From assembly GCF_000622005.1 (NCBI RefSeq), contig NZ_JHWV01000001.1, forward strand, positions 352,543 to 416,542: a stretch of 64,000 nt of DNA. Reading direction: 5' to 3'. The DNA comes from Anaerovibrio sp. RM50. GTDB taxonomy: Bacteria; Bacillota; Negativicutes; Selenomonadales; Selenomonadaceae. Both the position numbers and the translations under genes were made by a program. This document shows positions 45,712 to 54,655 of the stretch, one piece after another (position 1 is the stretch's first letter; each line of letters opens with the position of its first letter). Under the pieces are notes generated by a model, which was given only the letters and a program-made list of their open reading frames with translations, did not search any database and was not told the DNA's origin.

Positions 45712-47508
45712 TTAGTCAATATTTAATATAGCCATAAATGCTTCCTGTGGCACCTCTACCCTGCCCACAGCCTTCATGCGCTTCTTTCCTTCCTTCTGCT
45801 TCTCCAGCAGCTTGCGCTTACGGGAAATATCGCCGCCATAGCACTTGGCCAAAACATCCTTGCGCAGGGCACGAACGTTTTCACGGGCAATAATCTTATT
45901 GCCGATTGCTGCCTGAATAGGAATCTCAAACATCTGCTGAGGGATAATGGTCTTCAGCTTGGCTGCCAGGGAACGGCCACGTGAGGCCGCATTGTCCATG
46001 TGAACAATGGTGGAAAGGGCATCCACAGCTTCACCATTCATAAGTATATCCAACTTGACCAGCTTCGCCGTCTGATAATCCGCCAGCTCATAATCCAAGG
46101 AAGCATAGCCTCTGGTGGAGGATTTCAGCTTATCAAAATAATCATAAATAATTTCGCTGAGAGGAATATGGTAGATTACCATAACACGGTTCACATCAAG
46201 ATAGTCCATACTCTTGAACTCTCCCCGCTTGTTCTGGGAAATCTCCATAACGGCACCAACGAAATCCTTTGGCACAATAACCGTAGCCTTTACAAAAGGC
46301 TCCTCAATATGATCAATGGTGGTAGGATCAGGCAGGTCAGATGGATTATCCACCGTTACCATTTCCCCGTCAGTCTTAAATACGTGGTAAATAACACTTG
46401 GGGCAGTGGTAATAAGCTTCAGGTTGTACTCACGCTCCAGGCGCTCCTGGATAACATCCATGTGAAGAAGGCCCAAAAAGCCGCAGCGATAGCCAAAGCC
46501 AAGGGCAATGGAGGTTTCCGGCTCAAAAACCAGTGCCGCATCATTAAGCTGGAGCTTTTCCAAAGCATCCTTCAGATTATCGTAGTCCGCACTGTCCACC
46601 GGATAAAGACCACAATAAACCATTGGAGTAACACCACGATATCCCGGCAATGGCTCAGTTACGCCTCCTACAGCCAGGGTTACGGTATCGCCCACCCTCA
46701 CATCACGGACCTGCTTAAGGGATCCTGCCAGATAGCCTACAGAGCCCGGGCCCATTTCCTGAAGCTCCGTGGTCTGGGGGCGGAAGCAGCCAATTTCCGT
46801 GGCTTCAAACACCTTGCCGGTGGCCATCATTTTCAGTCCCATGCCCTTTTTAAGGACGCCATCCATAATGCGAATATGGGCAATGGCCCCCTTGTAGGAA
46901 TCGAAATAAGAGTCAAAAATAAGGGCACTGAGCGGCTTGTCCATCTCACCGGAAGGGGCTGGAATACGCTCCACAATGGCATCAAGTATTTCCTCAATGC
47001 CCTCGCCGGTCTTGGCGGAGGCCAAAATTGCCTCGGAGGCATCAAGGCCAATAACATCCTCTATCTCCTGCTTCACCCTGTCAGGATCAGCACTTGGCAA
47101 ATCGATTTTGTTAATAACTGGAATAATTTCCAGATCATGCTCCAATGCCATATAAACATTGGCCAAGGTCTGGGCCTCAACCCCCTGGGCAGCATCCACG
47201 ATCAGCAGTGCCCCCTCACAGGCCGCCAGACTGCGGGAAACCTCGTATGTAAAATCCACATGTCCTGGGGTATCAATAAGATTAAGGCAATACATTTCCC
47301 CATCCTTGCCCTTATAATCTATGCGTACAGTCTGGGCCTTGATGGTAATGCCGCGCTCCCTCTCCAAATCCATGTTGTCCAGTACCTGGTTTTCCATTTC
47401 ACGCTTTGAAAGGGTACCGGTATATTCGATAAGACGGTCAGCAATAGTGGACTTGCCGTGGTCGATATGAGCTATAATTGAAAAATTACGAATTTTCTTT
47501 GTATCCAT
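45712..47508 (-). CDS. lepA: Elongation factor 4 (LepA)
   Basis: A GTPase that back-translocates or aids ribosome assembly. The 598-residue product has G1 [22 protein letters not shown] switch I, DTPGH switch II and NKID, followed by the EF-G-like domains and the LepA-specific C-terminal end ([20 protein letters not shown] tail). The ATG at 47508 follows GAAGGGAAGAG. It is divergent from rpsT, a common pairing. Confidence 0.97.
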   Translation of the reverse strand: MDTKKIRNFSIIAHIDHGKSTIADRLIEYTGTLSKREMENQVLDNMDLERERGITIKAQTVRIDYKGKDGEMYCLNLIDTPGHVDFTYEVSRSLAACEGALLIVDAAQGVEAQTLANVYMALEHDLEIIPVINKIDLPSADPDRVKQEIEDVIGLDASEAILASAKTGEGIEEILDAIVERIPAPSGEMDKPLSALIFDSYFDSYKGAIAHIRIMDGVLKKGMGLKMMATGKVFEATEIGCFRPQTTELQEMGPGSVGYLAGSLKQVRDVRVGDTVTLAVGGVTEPLPGYRGVTPMVYCGLYPVDSADYDNLKDALEKLQLNDAALVFEPETSIALGFGYRCGFLGLLHMDVIQERLEREYNLKLITTAPSVIYHVFKTDGEMVTVDNPSDLPDPTTIDHIEEPFVKATVIVPKDFVGAVMEISQNKRGEFKSMDYLDVNRVMVIYHIPLSEIIYDYFDKLKSSTRGYASLDYELADYQTAKLVKLDILMNGEAVDALSTIVHMDNAASRGRSLAAKLKTIIPQQMFEIPIQAAIGNKIIARENVRALRKDVLAKCYGGDISRKRKLLEKQKEGKKRMKAVGRVEVPQEAFMAILNID

Positions 47509-47633
47509 AATCTCTTCCCTTCGAGTTAAAAGTAAACACAAATAGTCAAATTATTATAACCCAGTTGTTCATATTTTTCCATATTAATATAAAAAAAACT
47601 CCTCTTGACAAAAAAATTATCAAAAATAAAATG

Positions 47634-47662
47634 TTGCATTTTTCATTTCGCCATGCTAGAAT
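47634..47662 (+). promoter_or_regulatory. Promoter of rpsT
   Basis: TTGCAT (47634-47639), a 17-bp spacer and TAGAAT (47657-47662), 35 bp before the rpsT start. A TTGACA at 47605 has no good -10 at the right distance. Confidence 0.65.
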
Positions 47663-47696
47663 ACATAGGTACTGAAATTTCAAGGGGGTGAACTAA

Positions 47697-47960
47697 TTGC
47701 CAAACATTAAATCTTCTATTCTGAGTGTAAAGACTGACGCGAAGCGCCATGCTAAGAACCTGGCTGAGAAGTCTCGCGTAAGAACTGCTTCCCGCAAGGT
47801 TATGGACGCTGTTGAAGCTGGTAACGTTGAAGAAGCTAAGGCCCTCCTTGCACTTGCATGCAAGACTATCGACCAGGCTGCTGCAAATCATGTATATCAC
47901 AAGAATTGTGCAAGCCGTAAGAAGTCCCGTTTAGCTCGCAAGGTTAACGCAATGGCATAA
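47697..47960 (+). CDS. rpsT: 30S ribosomal protein S20
   Basis: An 87-residue basic three-helix protein of the small subunit. It begins PNIKSSILSVKTDAKR, has ASRKVMDAVEAGNVEEAK, and ends in a lysine-rich tail (CASRKKSRLARKVNAMA). The start is a TTG at 47697 with GGGGGTG six bases upstream. Use of TTG/UUG here parallels rpsT in enterobacteria, where it serves autogenous control. It is one of only two plus-strand genes in the window and is followed by a terminator. Confidence 0.96.
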   Translation: MPNIKSSILSVKTDAKRHAKNLAEKSRVRTASRKVMDAVEAGNVEEAKALLALACKTIDQAAANHVYHKNCASRKKSRLARKVNAMA

Positions 47961-47976
47961 TGATTCGCATGAAATA

Positions 47977-48005
47977 AAAGCCTGTCTCCGTTGGAGGCAG
48001 GCTTT
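47977..48005. terminator. Bidirectional terminator between rpsT and holA
   Basis: AAAGCCTGTCTCC and GGAGGCAGGCTTT form a 13-bp stem with one mismatch or wobble near the loop GTT. T-rich tails exist on both strands (TATT on plus, TATTTC on minus). Confidence 0.85.
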
Positions 48006-48018
48006 ATTACATTGCAAA

Positions 48019-49089
48019 TTATTTATTATCGGTACAAAGACTTATGATTACCCCTTCCACCTCGGCGTTATCCAGGCGGCCTGTTTTGGCACCAAGATCA
48101 CATTCCGCCAGCTGTAGGAATGCATTTTTAAGGGTCTCCTCGGAAAATCCCTGACATTCCCTTATTATCTTCTTTATGATGTATGGGTGGGACACACCAA
48201 TGGCCTGTCCCAGGGCCCTGTCCCTAAGTCCCTTTTTCAGCATGGTTTTCGCCTGCCACATTTGACGGACGAAATGTACCAGCTGACCAATTATAGGTAC
48301 TATATATACTCCCTGCTCCTGTTGCTTGTTAAACAGGTACAGGGCTTTTTTTATGTCATGATTGCTTATGGCATCATTCATGGCAAAGCCATAAACCTCC
48401 GGCATATCAGAAAAAACCTGAACCAGGGTATTACGGTCTATGAGCTTCTGCTCCGTTCCCATAAATAAGGAAAGCTTCTCCATTTCCTTATCCAAAAAGC
48501 CCAGAGGAATATTTTCCATCATGCCAACAATCTGCACAAAATAGGCGTGAGCCTCACCATCCATATTTTTATGAATCTCCTGAAGCTTACCCTGAAGCCA
48601 GTCATCAATATTGTACGCCTTTACCGCCTCAGCCTCCATAATATGGGCGTGCTTGGAAAACTCCTTATAAATTTTCTTCCGCCCGTCAGCCTTGCCCCTA
48701 AGCTCAAAAATAACAATGCTGAAATCAGGCATATTGGCAAAAAGCTCATACAGCCGTTCCTCCGTTGCCGCCCCCTTCTTGGCAAGGGATTTATCCTCCC
48801 CCTCCTTGTCCCCGCTTTTCTTAGCCTTAAACCAAAGGGCATCTTTCACAATAATCACATTCTTTGGCGAAAAAAACGGCACCGTTTCAACCATGGTCAC
48901 AAAATCAATAATGGACAGACTGCTGCCTTCCACAATCTGCACGTCCTCAACATTGTGTCCCTGGGGAAACAAAGCTTTTAAAATTGCCTCCTCAGCCTTC
49001 TGTATATAATAGGACTCTTCGCCGGAAAGCAAATAAAGCCGGCTCATGTCTCCCTTTTTTAAGCGTGTCTTAAGTTCCCCAAAATTCAT
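48019..49089 (-). CDS. holA: DNA polymerase III subunit delta
   Basis: The clamp-loader delta subunit that opens the sliding clamp. The 356-residue product has the pattern of HolA: YLLSGEESYYIQKAEEAIL, VETVPFFSPKNVIIVKDAL and the C-terminal RQMWQAKTMLKKGL, IGVSHPYIIKKI segment. Its family is recognised from these weakly conserved but characteristic blocks. It is downstream of comEC on the same strand, 26 bp away, a frequent arrangement in Firmicutes. Confidence 0.92.
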   Translation of the reverse strand: MNFGELKTRLKKGDMSRLYLLSGEESYYIQKAEEAILKALFPQGHNVEDVQIVEGSSLSIIDFVTMVETVPFFSPKNVIIVKDALWFKAKKSGDKEGEDKSLAKKGAATEERLYELFANMPDFSIVIFELRGKADGRKKIYKEFSKHAHIMEAEAVKAYNIDDWLQGKLQEIHKNMDGEAHAYFVQIVGMMENIPLGFLDKEMEKLSLFMGTEQKLIDRNTLVQVFSDMPEVYGFAMNDAISNHDIKKALYLFNKQQEQGVYIVPIIGQLVHFVRQMWQAKTMLKKGLRDRALGQAIGVSHPYIIKKIIRECQGFSEETLKNAFLQLAECDLGAKTGRLDNAEVEGVIISLCTDNK

Positions 49090-49115
49090 AAAATCACCTT
49101 TTTTATCCTCACTGT

Positions 49116-51476
49116 CTATTTATCATACACTATTTGCGTATTAACGCGCAATTTTTCCCCGTCGGTGTAAAAAACGACTGCCCCATTTTCATCAGTTCTA
49201 AGAATTTTACTGGCAGTACATTGTTCCAGCCTGTCCAAAATCTCCTTTTTGGGGTGTCCAAAGCTGTTACCATATCCCACGCTGATAATGCTCCACTGGG
49301 GCTTTACTGCCTTCAGAAAATTCTCCGAGCTGGAGGTGCTGCTTCCATGATGGCCCACCTTTAAGACCGTACTTTCCAAGGCCGTTCCCCTGCTGCACAA
49401 TATGCTTTCATGCTCCAGAGATAAATCCCCGGTAAAGAGAAAGCTATGATTCCCGTAAGATACCCGTATAAGGTTGGAAAATTCATTTCCCGTGCTTCCC
49501 CCGGTTTTATTCTCCTCAGGAGCGTATAATATCTGGATCCGTACCCCATCAAGTGTCATTTCCTTTCCCTCCTTCAGAGTAACTAAAGGCTCTGTTTTCA
49601 CCGCAGGATTTGCCCCCCCAAAGGTCTTTAAATAGGCCTCACGGCCTTCATGTCCTATCATAACTGCTCCCACGGGAATTTTTCCCAATATCCCCCCTAC
49701 ACCCTTGGCATGATCATCGTGGGCATGGGTAAGCATTATAAAATCCAGTTTTCTTACCCCATAATGGAGCAAATAGGGTATATCTACCCTGGCACCTATA
49801 TCGTAGCCTCCCTGACGTGTGCCTCCCGTATCTACCATAAAAGCATGACCGTGGGGAGTTATAACCAGGGCAGCATCCCCCTGGCCCACATCAATAAAAT
49901 GAACCTGCATTTCATTGGGCTTTATGGCATATAACATTACAATAGCAGCCATCATCAAAGCCGCCCCGCCCCATATTATATACCTGCCCTTATTGCTATT
50001 TTTTGTCTTAAGCCACAAACTAAGGATTTGATCCTTATAATAAAGCCGTGTTTTCTCAGGCATAATAACCGACAGCAGTAACAGATAATAAATTCCCCAC
50101 ATGGGAAGGCTGAAGGTTGGGATATAAATCTGGCTGCCCGGCAGCCTGGCTATAAGACGGGTCAGCTCATAGGCCAGTCCCAGCAGCATGGAGGATATAA
50201 TAAAGATAAATTGCCCCAGTATCGGGAGAACCCCCACAATTACTCCTGCCAGCAGACTTATTACAATAATCAGTTCCACAATGGGCGCCACCACTAGGTT
50301 TGCCAGAAGGGAGCTTATGGATATTACATTAAAGTACCATGCCATAAAGGGCAAAACAGCCAGCTGGGCCCCCATGGTCACCCCCAGTGAATCTGCCACA
50401 TATCGATGCATATATTTCCGCAAAAAGCTGCCTATTTTCGGCGATAAGTAAAGCAATCCCGCTGTAGCACCGAAGGAAAGCTGGAAGGATATATCAAAAA
50501 GGGACAGGGGCCATAGCAGCAAAATTCCCAAAGCCGTGAGGCTCAAAATGTGCTGGGCATCCTTTTCCCGCCCCAAAGAAAGGGCCAAAACTGTCAATAC
50601 CCCCATTATGGCCGAACGGATAACCGGGGTGGTAAATCCCGCCAAAAGGCTGTACACAGCAATAATCAAGGTTGCCAATACTGAAGTAAGCCCCCCGGAT
50701 AATCCCAACAGTCTACCAATAACATTGGCCGTACCTGCCATAAGGGTAATATGGGAACCGGATACTGAAAGTATATGAATCAATCCCGTTACCGTAAAGG
50801 CCTCCAGCAGCTCTGGCCTTATGCCTCCGTAGCCGCCAAAAAGCATGGCAAATATGGCCGCACTGTCCCCTTTTGGCATAACGCTGTCCATCTGGCTTCT
50901 ATAAATATGGCGTATCCTTTCGGCTATCCGTGAAACCATATTTTTATCCTGGCTAGTAAGCTCAATGCTGTATTTCCCAGCCCGCATCTGACCGTGAATC
51001 CCCTGGGCATAATTGGCCATTACCGTATCCATGCGCCCCGGATTTTGATAATCATGGAGCTTCATCAGTTTCCCGCTTACTTTGATTTTATCCCCGGACC
51101 GGCCATATTTTTCTTCCTCATATTCTCTTTCATGCAATTTTCCCCTATGGTCATCAAAGGAATCATCATTTGCATAGAGGATAATTTTCCCTTGGGTGTC
51201 CAAGTTATTTCCGGAAGACAGTACCCGCTCACAGTTCACCAGATATTTAATATGACTTTTACCCTCATCATCAATACGTATTACAGGAGCATTCTCCAGT
51301 TCCCCCAAAACGGTAATCTCCTGCTCCCTCCATTGGCCAATGTCATTCCGGGCCATCTTCATGCCAGGCAAACAATTAAACTCCCGCCCCAAAATTATTC
51401 CCGCCACAAGCAGTACCAGCAGCAGATTCACCAGCAGCTTTGGCGACAGCCCATTATTAAACATATCCTTCCCCAT
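49116..51476 (-). CDS. comEC: DNA uptake channel ComEC/Rec2
   Basis: The inner-membrane channel for single-stranded DNA during transformation. The 786-residue product has an N-terminal OB-like domain, a competence domain of about ten membrane segments (LIHILSVSGSHITLMAG, FSFGATAGLLYLSP-type stretch) and a C-terminal metallo-beta-lactamase fold: VHFIDVGQGDAALVI, LTHAHDDHAKGVGGIL and VGHHGSSTSSSENFL. The metal ligands are intact. The start at 51476 follows GCGGAG. Coupled with comEA upstream (31 bp), it suggests natural competence potential, though other com genes are outside the window. Confidence 0.95.
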   Translation of the reverse strand: MGKDMFNNGLSPKLLVNLLLVLLVAGIILGREFNCLPGMKMARNDIGQWREQEITVLGELENAPVIRIDDEGKSHIKYLVNCERVLSSGNNLDTQGKIILYANDDSFDDHRGKLHEREYEEEKYGRSGDKIKVSGKLMKLHDYQNPGRMDTVMANYAQGIHGQMRAGKYSIELTSQDKNMVSRIAERIRHIYRSQMDSVMPKGDSAAIFAMLFGGYGGIRPELLEAFTVTGLIHILSVSGSHITLMAGTANVIGRLLGLSGGLTSVLATLIIAVYSLLAGFTTPVIRSAIMGVLTVLALSLGREKDAQHILSLTALGILLLWPLSLFDISFQLSFGATAGLLYLSPKIGSFLRKYMHRYVADSLGVTMGAQLAVLPFMAWYFNVISISSLLANLVVAPIVELIIVISLLAGVIVGVLPILGQFIFIISSMLLGLAYELTRLIARLPGSQIYIPTFSLPMWGIYYLLLLSVIMPEKTRLYYKDQILSLWLKTKNSNKGRYIIWGGAALMMAAIVMLYAIKPNEMQVHFIDVGQGDAALVITPHGHAFMVDTGGTRQGGYDIGARVDIPYLLHYGVRKLDFIMLTHAHDDHAKGVGGILGKIPVGAVMIGHEGREAYLKTFGGANPAVKTEPLVTLKEGKEMTLDGVRIQILYAPEENKTGGSTGNEFSNLIRVSYGNHSFLFTGDLSLEHESILCSRGTALESTVLKVGHHGSSTSSSENFLKAVKPQWSIISVGYGNSFGHPKKEILDRLEQCTASKILRTDENGAVVFYTDGEKLRVNTQIVYDK

Positions 51477-51507
51477 TATTCTCCGCACCAAATATCACTA
51501 AACACTT

Positions 51508-52098
51508 TTAAATTGAAATTGTAGGTGCCATTTTCTCAAACTTTGCCTTCCCAATTCCTTTGATTTTCTTTAAGTCCTCAATGGCGGCAAAGGGCCCGTT
51601 TTGCGTTCTGTAGTCGATAATTCTTTGGGCAGTGGCCTTTCCCACCCCCGGAATTTTGGTCAGCTCCTCAAGGCCCGCTGTATTTATATTGATTTTTCCA
51701 TCAGCTGATGCCGATGCCCCAGATATGGTTCCCCCCTGTCCCTCAGTATTTGGAACAGAATTATTAGTTCTCCCCTGAACCCGTATCTGCATTCCGTCCT
51801 TTATTCCCTCTGCCAGATTAATTGCTTCTGCATCAGCATTTGGAAGCAGTCCCCCACAGCTATTGATTGCATCCCCCACGCGGCTGTTGGGACTAAGCAT
51901 CACCACTCCCGGATTATTCACCGCCCCGCAGACGTATACGGCATAATTATCTCCGCCATTTTCCATTATGGCCTTCTCAGCTGACTGGCCGCTGACAGCT
52001 CCAGATTCATGTGAATCATCACCTTCCAGTTGCCAGTAAGTGGCAACAACCGCAATTAACAGCATCACTCCCAGGGCTGCCAAAATTTTTCTAAGCAT
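51508..52098 (-). CDS. comEA: Competence protein ComEA (helix-hairpin-helix DNA receptor)
   Basis: A membrane-anchored DNA-binding receptor that hands DNA to ComEC. The 196-residue product has an N-terminal anchor (residues 4-21), a SLBB-like domain (AVYVCGAVNNPGVVML...LPNADAEAINLAEG) and two C-terminal helix-hairpin-helix units: LTKIPGVGKATAQRIIDYR and LKKIKGIGKAKFEKM. Its length and architecture match ComEA. It is the first gene of comEA-comEC-holA. Confidence 0.94.
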   Translation of the reverse strand: MLRKILAALGVMLLIAVVATYWQLEGDDSHESGAVSGQSAEKAIMENGGDNYAVYVCGAVNNPGVVMLSPNSRVGDAINSCGGLLPNADAEAINLAEGIKDGMQIRVQGRTNNSVPNTEGQGGTISGASASADGKININTAGLEELTKIPGVGKATAQRIIDYRTQNGPFAAIEDLKKIKGIGKAKFEKMAPTISI

Positions 52099-52194
52099 AA
52101 TGTTTTTTCTCCCTTCTTTTTAAATTAAATTATATATCATTATTAAATATTTTCAATATCAATCCGTTTTTATTTACTATTTTTTTGCAACAAA

Positions 52195-52223
52195 ATACTC
52201 CTGCACAATAAATGCAGGAGTAT
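52195..52223 (-). terminator. Terminator of queF
   Basis: ATACTCCTGCA and TGCAGGAGTAT form a perfect 11-bp stem; the minus strand continues TTTGTTGC. Confidence 0.8.
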
Positions 52224-52243
52224 CACAGATTATTATTTATTAT

Positions 52244-52741
52244 TTATCGGTTGTCTACCTTGTCCATAAAGGCCAAATCATGCTGCTGGAAACGGTGCCA
52301 TGCCAGCTCCTCAAACTTTGTGCCGGGACGGCCATAATTGGTATAAGGGTCGATGGAAATCCCCCCCCTTGGCAGGAACTTGCCCCAAACCTCAATATAT
52401 TTAGGGTCCATCAGCCTTATCAGGTCCTTTTTGATAATATTTACCACATCTTCGTGGAAATCACCATGATTGCGGAAGCTGAACAAATAAAGCTTCAGTG
52501 ACTTGCTTTCCACCATCTTTATATCCGGCACATAAGAAATATAAATAGTGGCAAAATCCGGCTGGCCCGTAATGGGACAAAGGCTGGTAAACTCCGGACA
52601 GTTGAACTTAACCCAGTAATCATTATCCGGATGCTTGTTATCAAAGGTCTCCAGTACCCCTGGGTCATATTCAAAACCATATTTTGTATTCTGATTGCCC
52701 AACAGGGTAATCTCCGGCATTTCTTCCTTATCTCTTGGCAT
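52244..52741 (-). CDS. queF: NADPH-dependent 7-cyano-7-deazaguanine reductase
   Basis: QueF reduces preQ0 to preQ1 in queuosine synthesis. The 165-residue product is the short monofunctional type: the catalytic Cys lies in [16 protein letters not shown] and the substrate Glu-rich segment in [11 protein letters not shown]. The ATG at 52741 follows AGGAG. No preQ1 riboswitch is visible because the upstream gap is only 38 bp. A G8 run occurs inside the frame at the PRGGI codons (52361-52368). Confidence 0.95.
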   Translation of the reverse strand: MPRDKEEMPEITLLGNQNTKYGFEYDPGVLETFDNKHPDNDYWVKFNCPEFTSLCPITGQPDFATIYISYVPDIKMVESKSLKLYLFSFRNHGDFHEDVVNIIKKDLIRLMDPKYIEVWGKFLPRGGISIDPYTNYGRPGTKFEELAWHRFQQHDLAFMDKVDNR

Positions 52742-52779
52742 AAAAACTCCTAAAAACAATCCAATTCTTACTAAAATGC

Positions 52780-54498
52780 TTATTCTTCATCCACTGATTC
52801 GCCCTTAAAATATTTTAATTCAAAATTCTCCGGCGACTCAGGACGTCCAAACAGATAGCCCTGAATAGAATCCGCATGACAAATATCCCTGAGAAGAGTA
52901 TATTCCTCCTCAGTCTCCACACCTTCAATGCAGCATTTAATATTGACACTATGGCACAAATCCACAGTAACTCCCACCAGACGGCGGTCAAAGTTATTGT
53001 CCTTTTCAGTAATATGAGTAACGAAGGCACGGTCAATCTTTACAATATCGCAGGACAGATTCTTAAGGTAAGCCAGGGACGAATATCCTGTACCGAAGTC
53101 ATCCATGGCAATCCTGATGCCCAGCTTGCGGAAATCATCAAACTGGCGGTTAATATTGCTCCAGTCAGACACAATGGTGGATTCAGTAAGCTCCAAAACC
53201 ACCAGCTCCGGTTTCATATCATAACGCTTCAGGCAGTCCACCACAAAATCCTTGAAGGAAGCATCCTTAATCTGCTCGTAAGAAAGATTAATGCTTACAC
53301 TCATATCAGGATTAATCTTCTGCCATTCCTTGCACTGCTTAACGGCAGTTTCAAAAATCCAATGGCCCACAGGAATAATCATCTTGGTTTCTTCAAGAAT
53401 ACGGATAAACTCCATTGGTGAAACCATACGCCCCTTAGGATTGCGCCAGCGAAGCAGGGCCTCCGCACCTATAATTCTGTTCTCCTGGGCGCCGACCTGT
53501 GGCTGATAGAACAGTGAAAAGCCCTCACAGCCCCGTTCGATGCTGACCCTAAGGTCATCCCGCATACTCAGTGAGCGTATCCAGCGATTGTAATTTTCCT
53601 TGGAAAAAATACAGTTTTTGTTTTTGCCATCCTTCTTGGCCAAATCCAGGGCAGCCTCAGCATGCTTATGAAGCACAAGATAATCCTTTCCCGCTTGCGG
53701 GAACAGCACGGTACCACAGGAAATTGTGCAGAAAAACTGCTTACCATCAATATTATGAGGGCGGGCAAAGCTCCTCTGTATACTTCCGTAGATATCCTCC
53801 ACCTTATCTGTGTCCACATCCTGTATAACCAGAGCGAATTCATCTCCGTCCATTTTATACAGCATAACCCCGGCCGGCAAAACATCAGAAATCATCTTTG
53901 CGGCCAGCTTAAGTACCTCATCACCGTAATGACGGTTATAGGTTTCATTGACGATTTTGAAATTGTCAATGCCGAGAACCATCAATGCCCCGCCGGTTCC
54001 ATCCACGCGATACCGGTTCAAGGCTACCTTGACAGCATGTTCAAATTGATACTTGTTCAACAGACCCGTAAGCTCATCTGCATGATTGCGCTGGCCCAGC
54101 TTCTTGACACAGCCCATAAACAGGAACGGCTTATCAGTACGGGTATCAAAGGCATACTGCCCACGGCAGCGCACCCAGACATAGTCACCTTTTCTGTTCC
54201 TCACACGATACTCATAATCGTGACCAATATTGGCTTTTCTGGATTCCGGCATCTTCATTGATTCATAGAACCCTTCCAGATCATCGGGATGAATCAAAGG
54301 AATCCAATACTGGTCCATGTCATGGAAGCACTCGCTGGGAACCTCAAAATCATTTACCATATTTGCCGACACCATAACCATATTCTCATCAATGTCTGTG
54401 GCAAAATAGTAATCATCCGTGGTCCGCTGAATCATTTTGAAAAATAAGGATATTCTTCTCAGAACAGAGCCCTGTGGGATATTAGTACGCTTATTCAT
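52780..54498 (-). CDS. PAS-GGDEF-EAL protein, probable cyclic-di-GMP phosphodiesterase
   Basis: A 572-residue soluble signalling protein. An N-terminal PAS domain (about residues 20-130) precedes a GGDEF domain and a C-terminal EAL domain. The GGDEF site reads DGDEF ([11 protein letters not shown]) and no RxxD inhibitory site is visible, so synthesis is doubtful. The EAL domain is complete: [47 protein letters not shown] and QGYLFGRP. It therefore probably degrades c-di-GMP, with GGDEF as a GTP sensor. Start choice is uncertain between ATG 54498 and a GTG at 54507 with better spacing. Confidence 0.87.
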   Translation of the reverse strand: MNKRTNIPQGSVLRRISLFFKMIQRTTDDYYFATDIDENMVMVSANMVNDFEVPSECFHDMDQYWIPLIHPDDLEGFYESMKMPESRKANIGHDYEYRVRNRKGDYVWVRCRGQYAFDTRTDKPFLFMGCVKKLGQRNHADELTGLLNKYQFEHAVKVALNRYRVDGTGGALMVLGIDNFKIVNETYNRHYGDEVLKLAAKMISDVLPAGVMLYKMDGDEFALVIQDVDTDKVEDIYGSIQRSFARPHNIDGKQFFCTISCGTVLFPQAGKDYLVLHKHAEAALDLAKKDGKNKNCIFSKENYNRWIRSLSMRDDLRVSIERGCEGFSLFYQPQVGAQENRIIGAEALLRWRNPKGRMVSPMEFIRILEETKMIIPVGHWIFETAVKQCKEWQKINPDMSVSINLSYEQIKDASFKDFVVDCLKRYDMKPELVVLELTESTIVSDWSNINRQFDDFRKLGIRIAMDDFGTGYSSLAYLKNLSCDIVKIDRAFVTHITEKDNNFDRRLVGVTVDLCHSVNIKCCIEGVETEEEYTLLRDICHADSIQGYLFGRPESPENFELKYFKGESVDEE

Positions 54499-54583
54499 TT
54501 GTATCACTCATCTCCCAATCGTTGATACTGCATTCCTAAGTACAATGATATACAAATTCCTTTTTTAATTCAATATTTTTAGC

Positions 54584-54631
54584 CAAAAAAGAAGCACCCT
54601 GAATTACATTTTCCAAAGTAACCCAGGATGC
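54584..54631 (-). terminator. Terminator of the TRAP transporter permease gene
   Basis: On the minus strand a 14-bp stem (GCATCCTGGGTTAC with GTAATTCAGGGTGC, G-U pairs included) is followed by TTCTTTTTTGG. Confidence 0.8.
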
Positions 54632-54655
54632 TGTACATAATCAACTGTTCAAGTG

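Noticed and set aside
46000..47409. Long plus-strand open frame opposite lepA
   Set aside because: Shadow of lepA; no ribosome site and no plausible domain.
47605..47640. TTGACA at 47605 as the -35 box of rpsT
   Set aside because: No good -10 hexamer lies 16-18 bp downstream; the TTGCAT/TAGAAT pair at 47634-47662 fits better.
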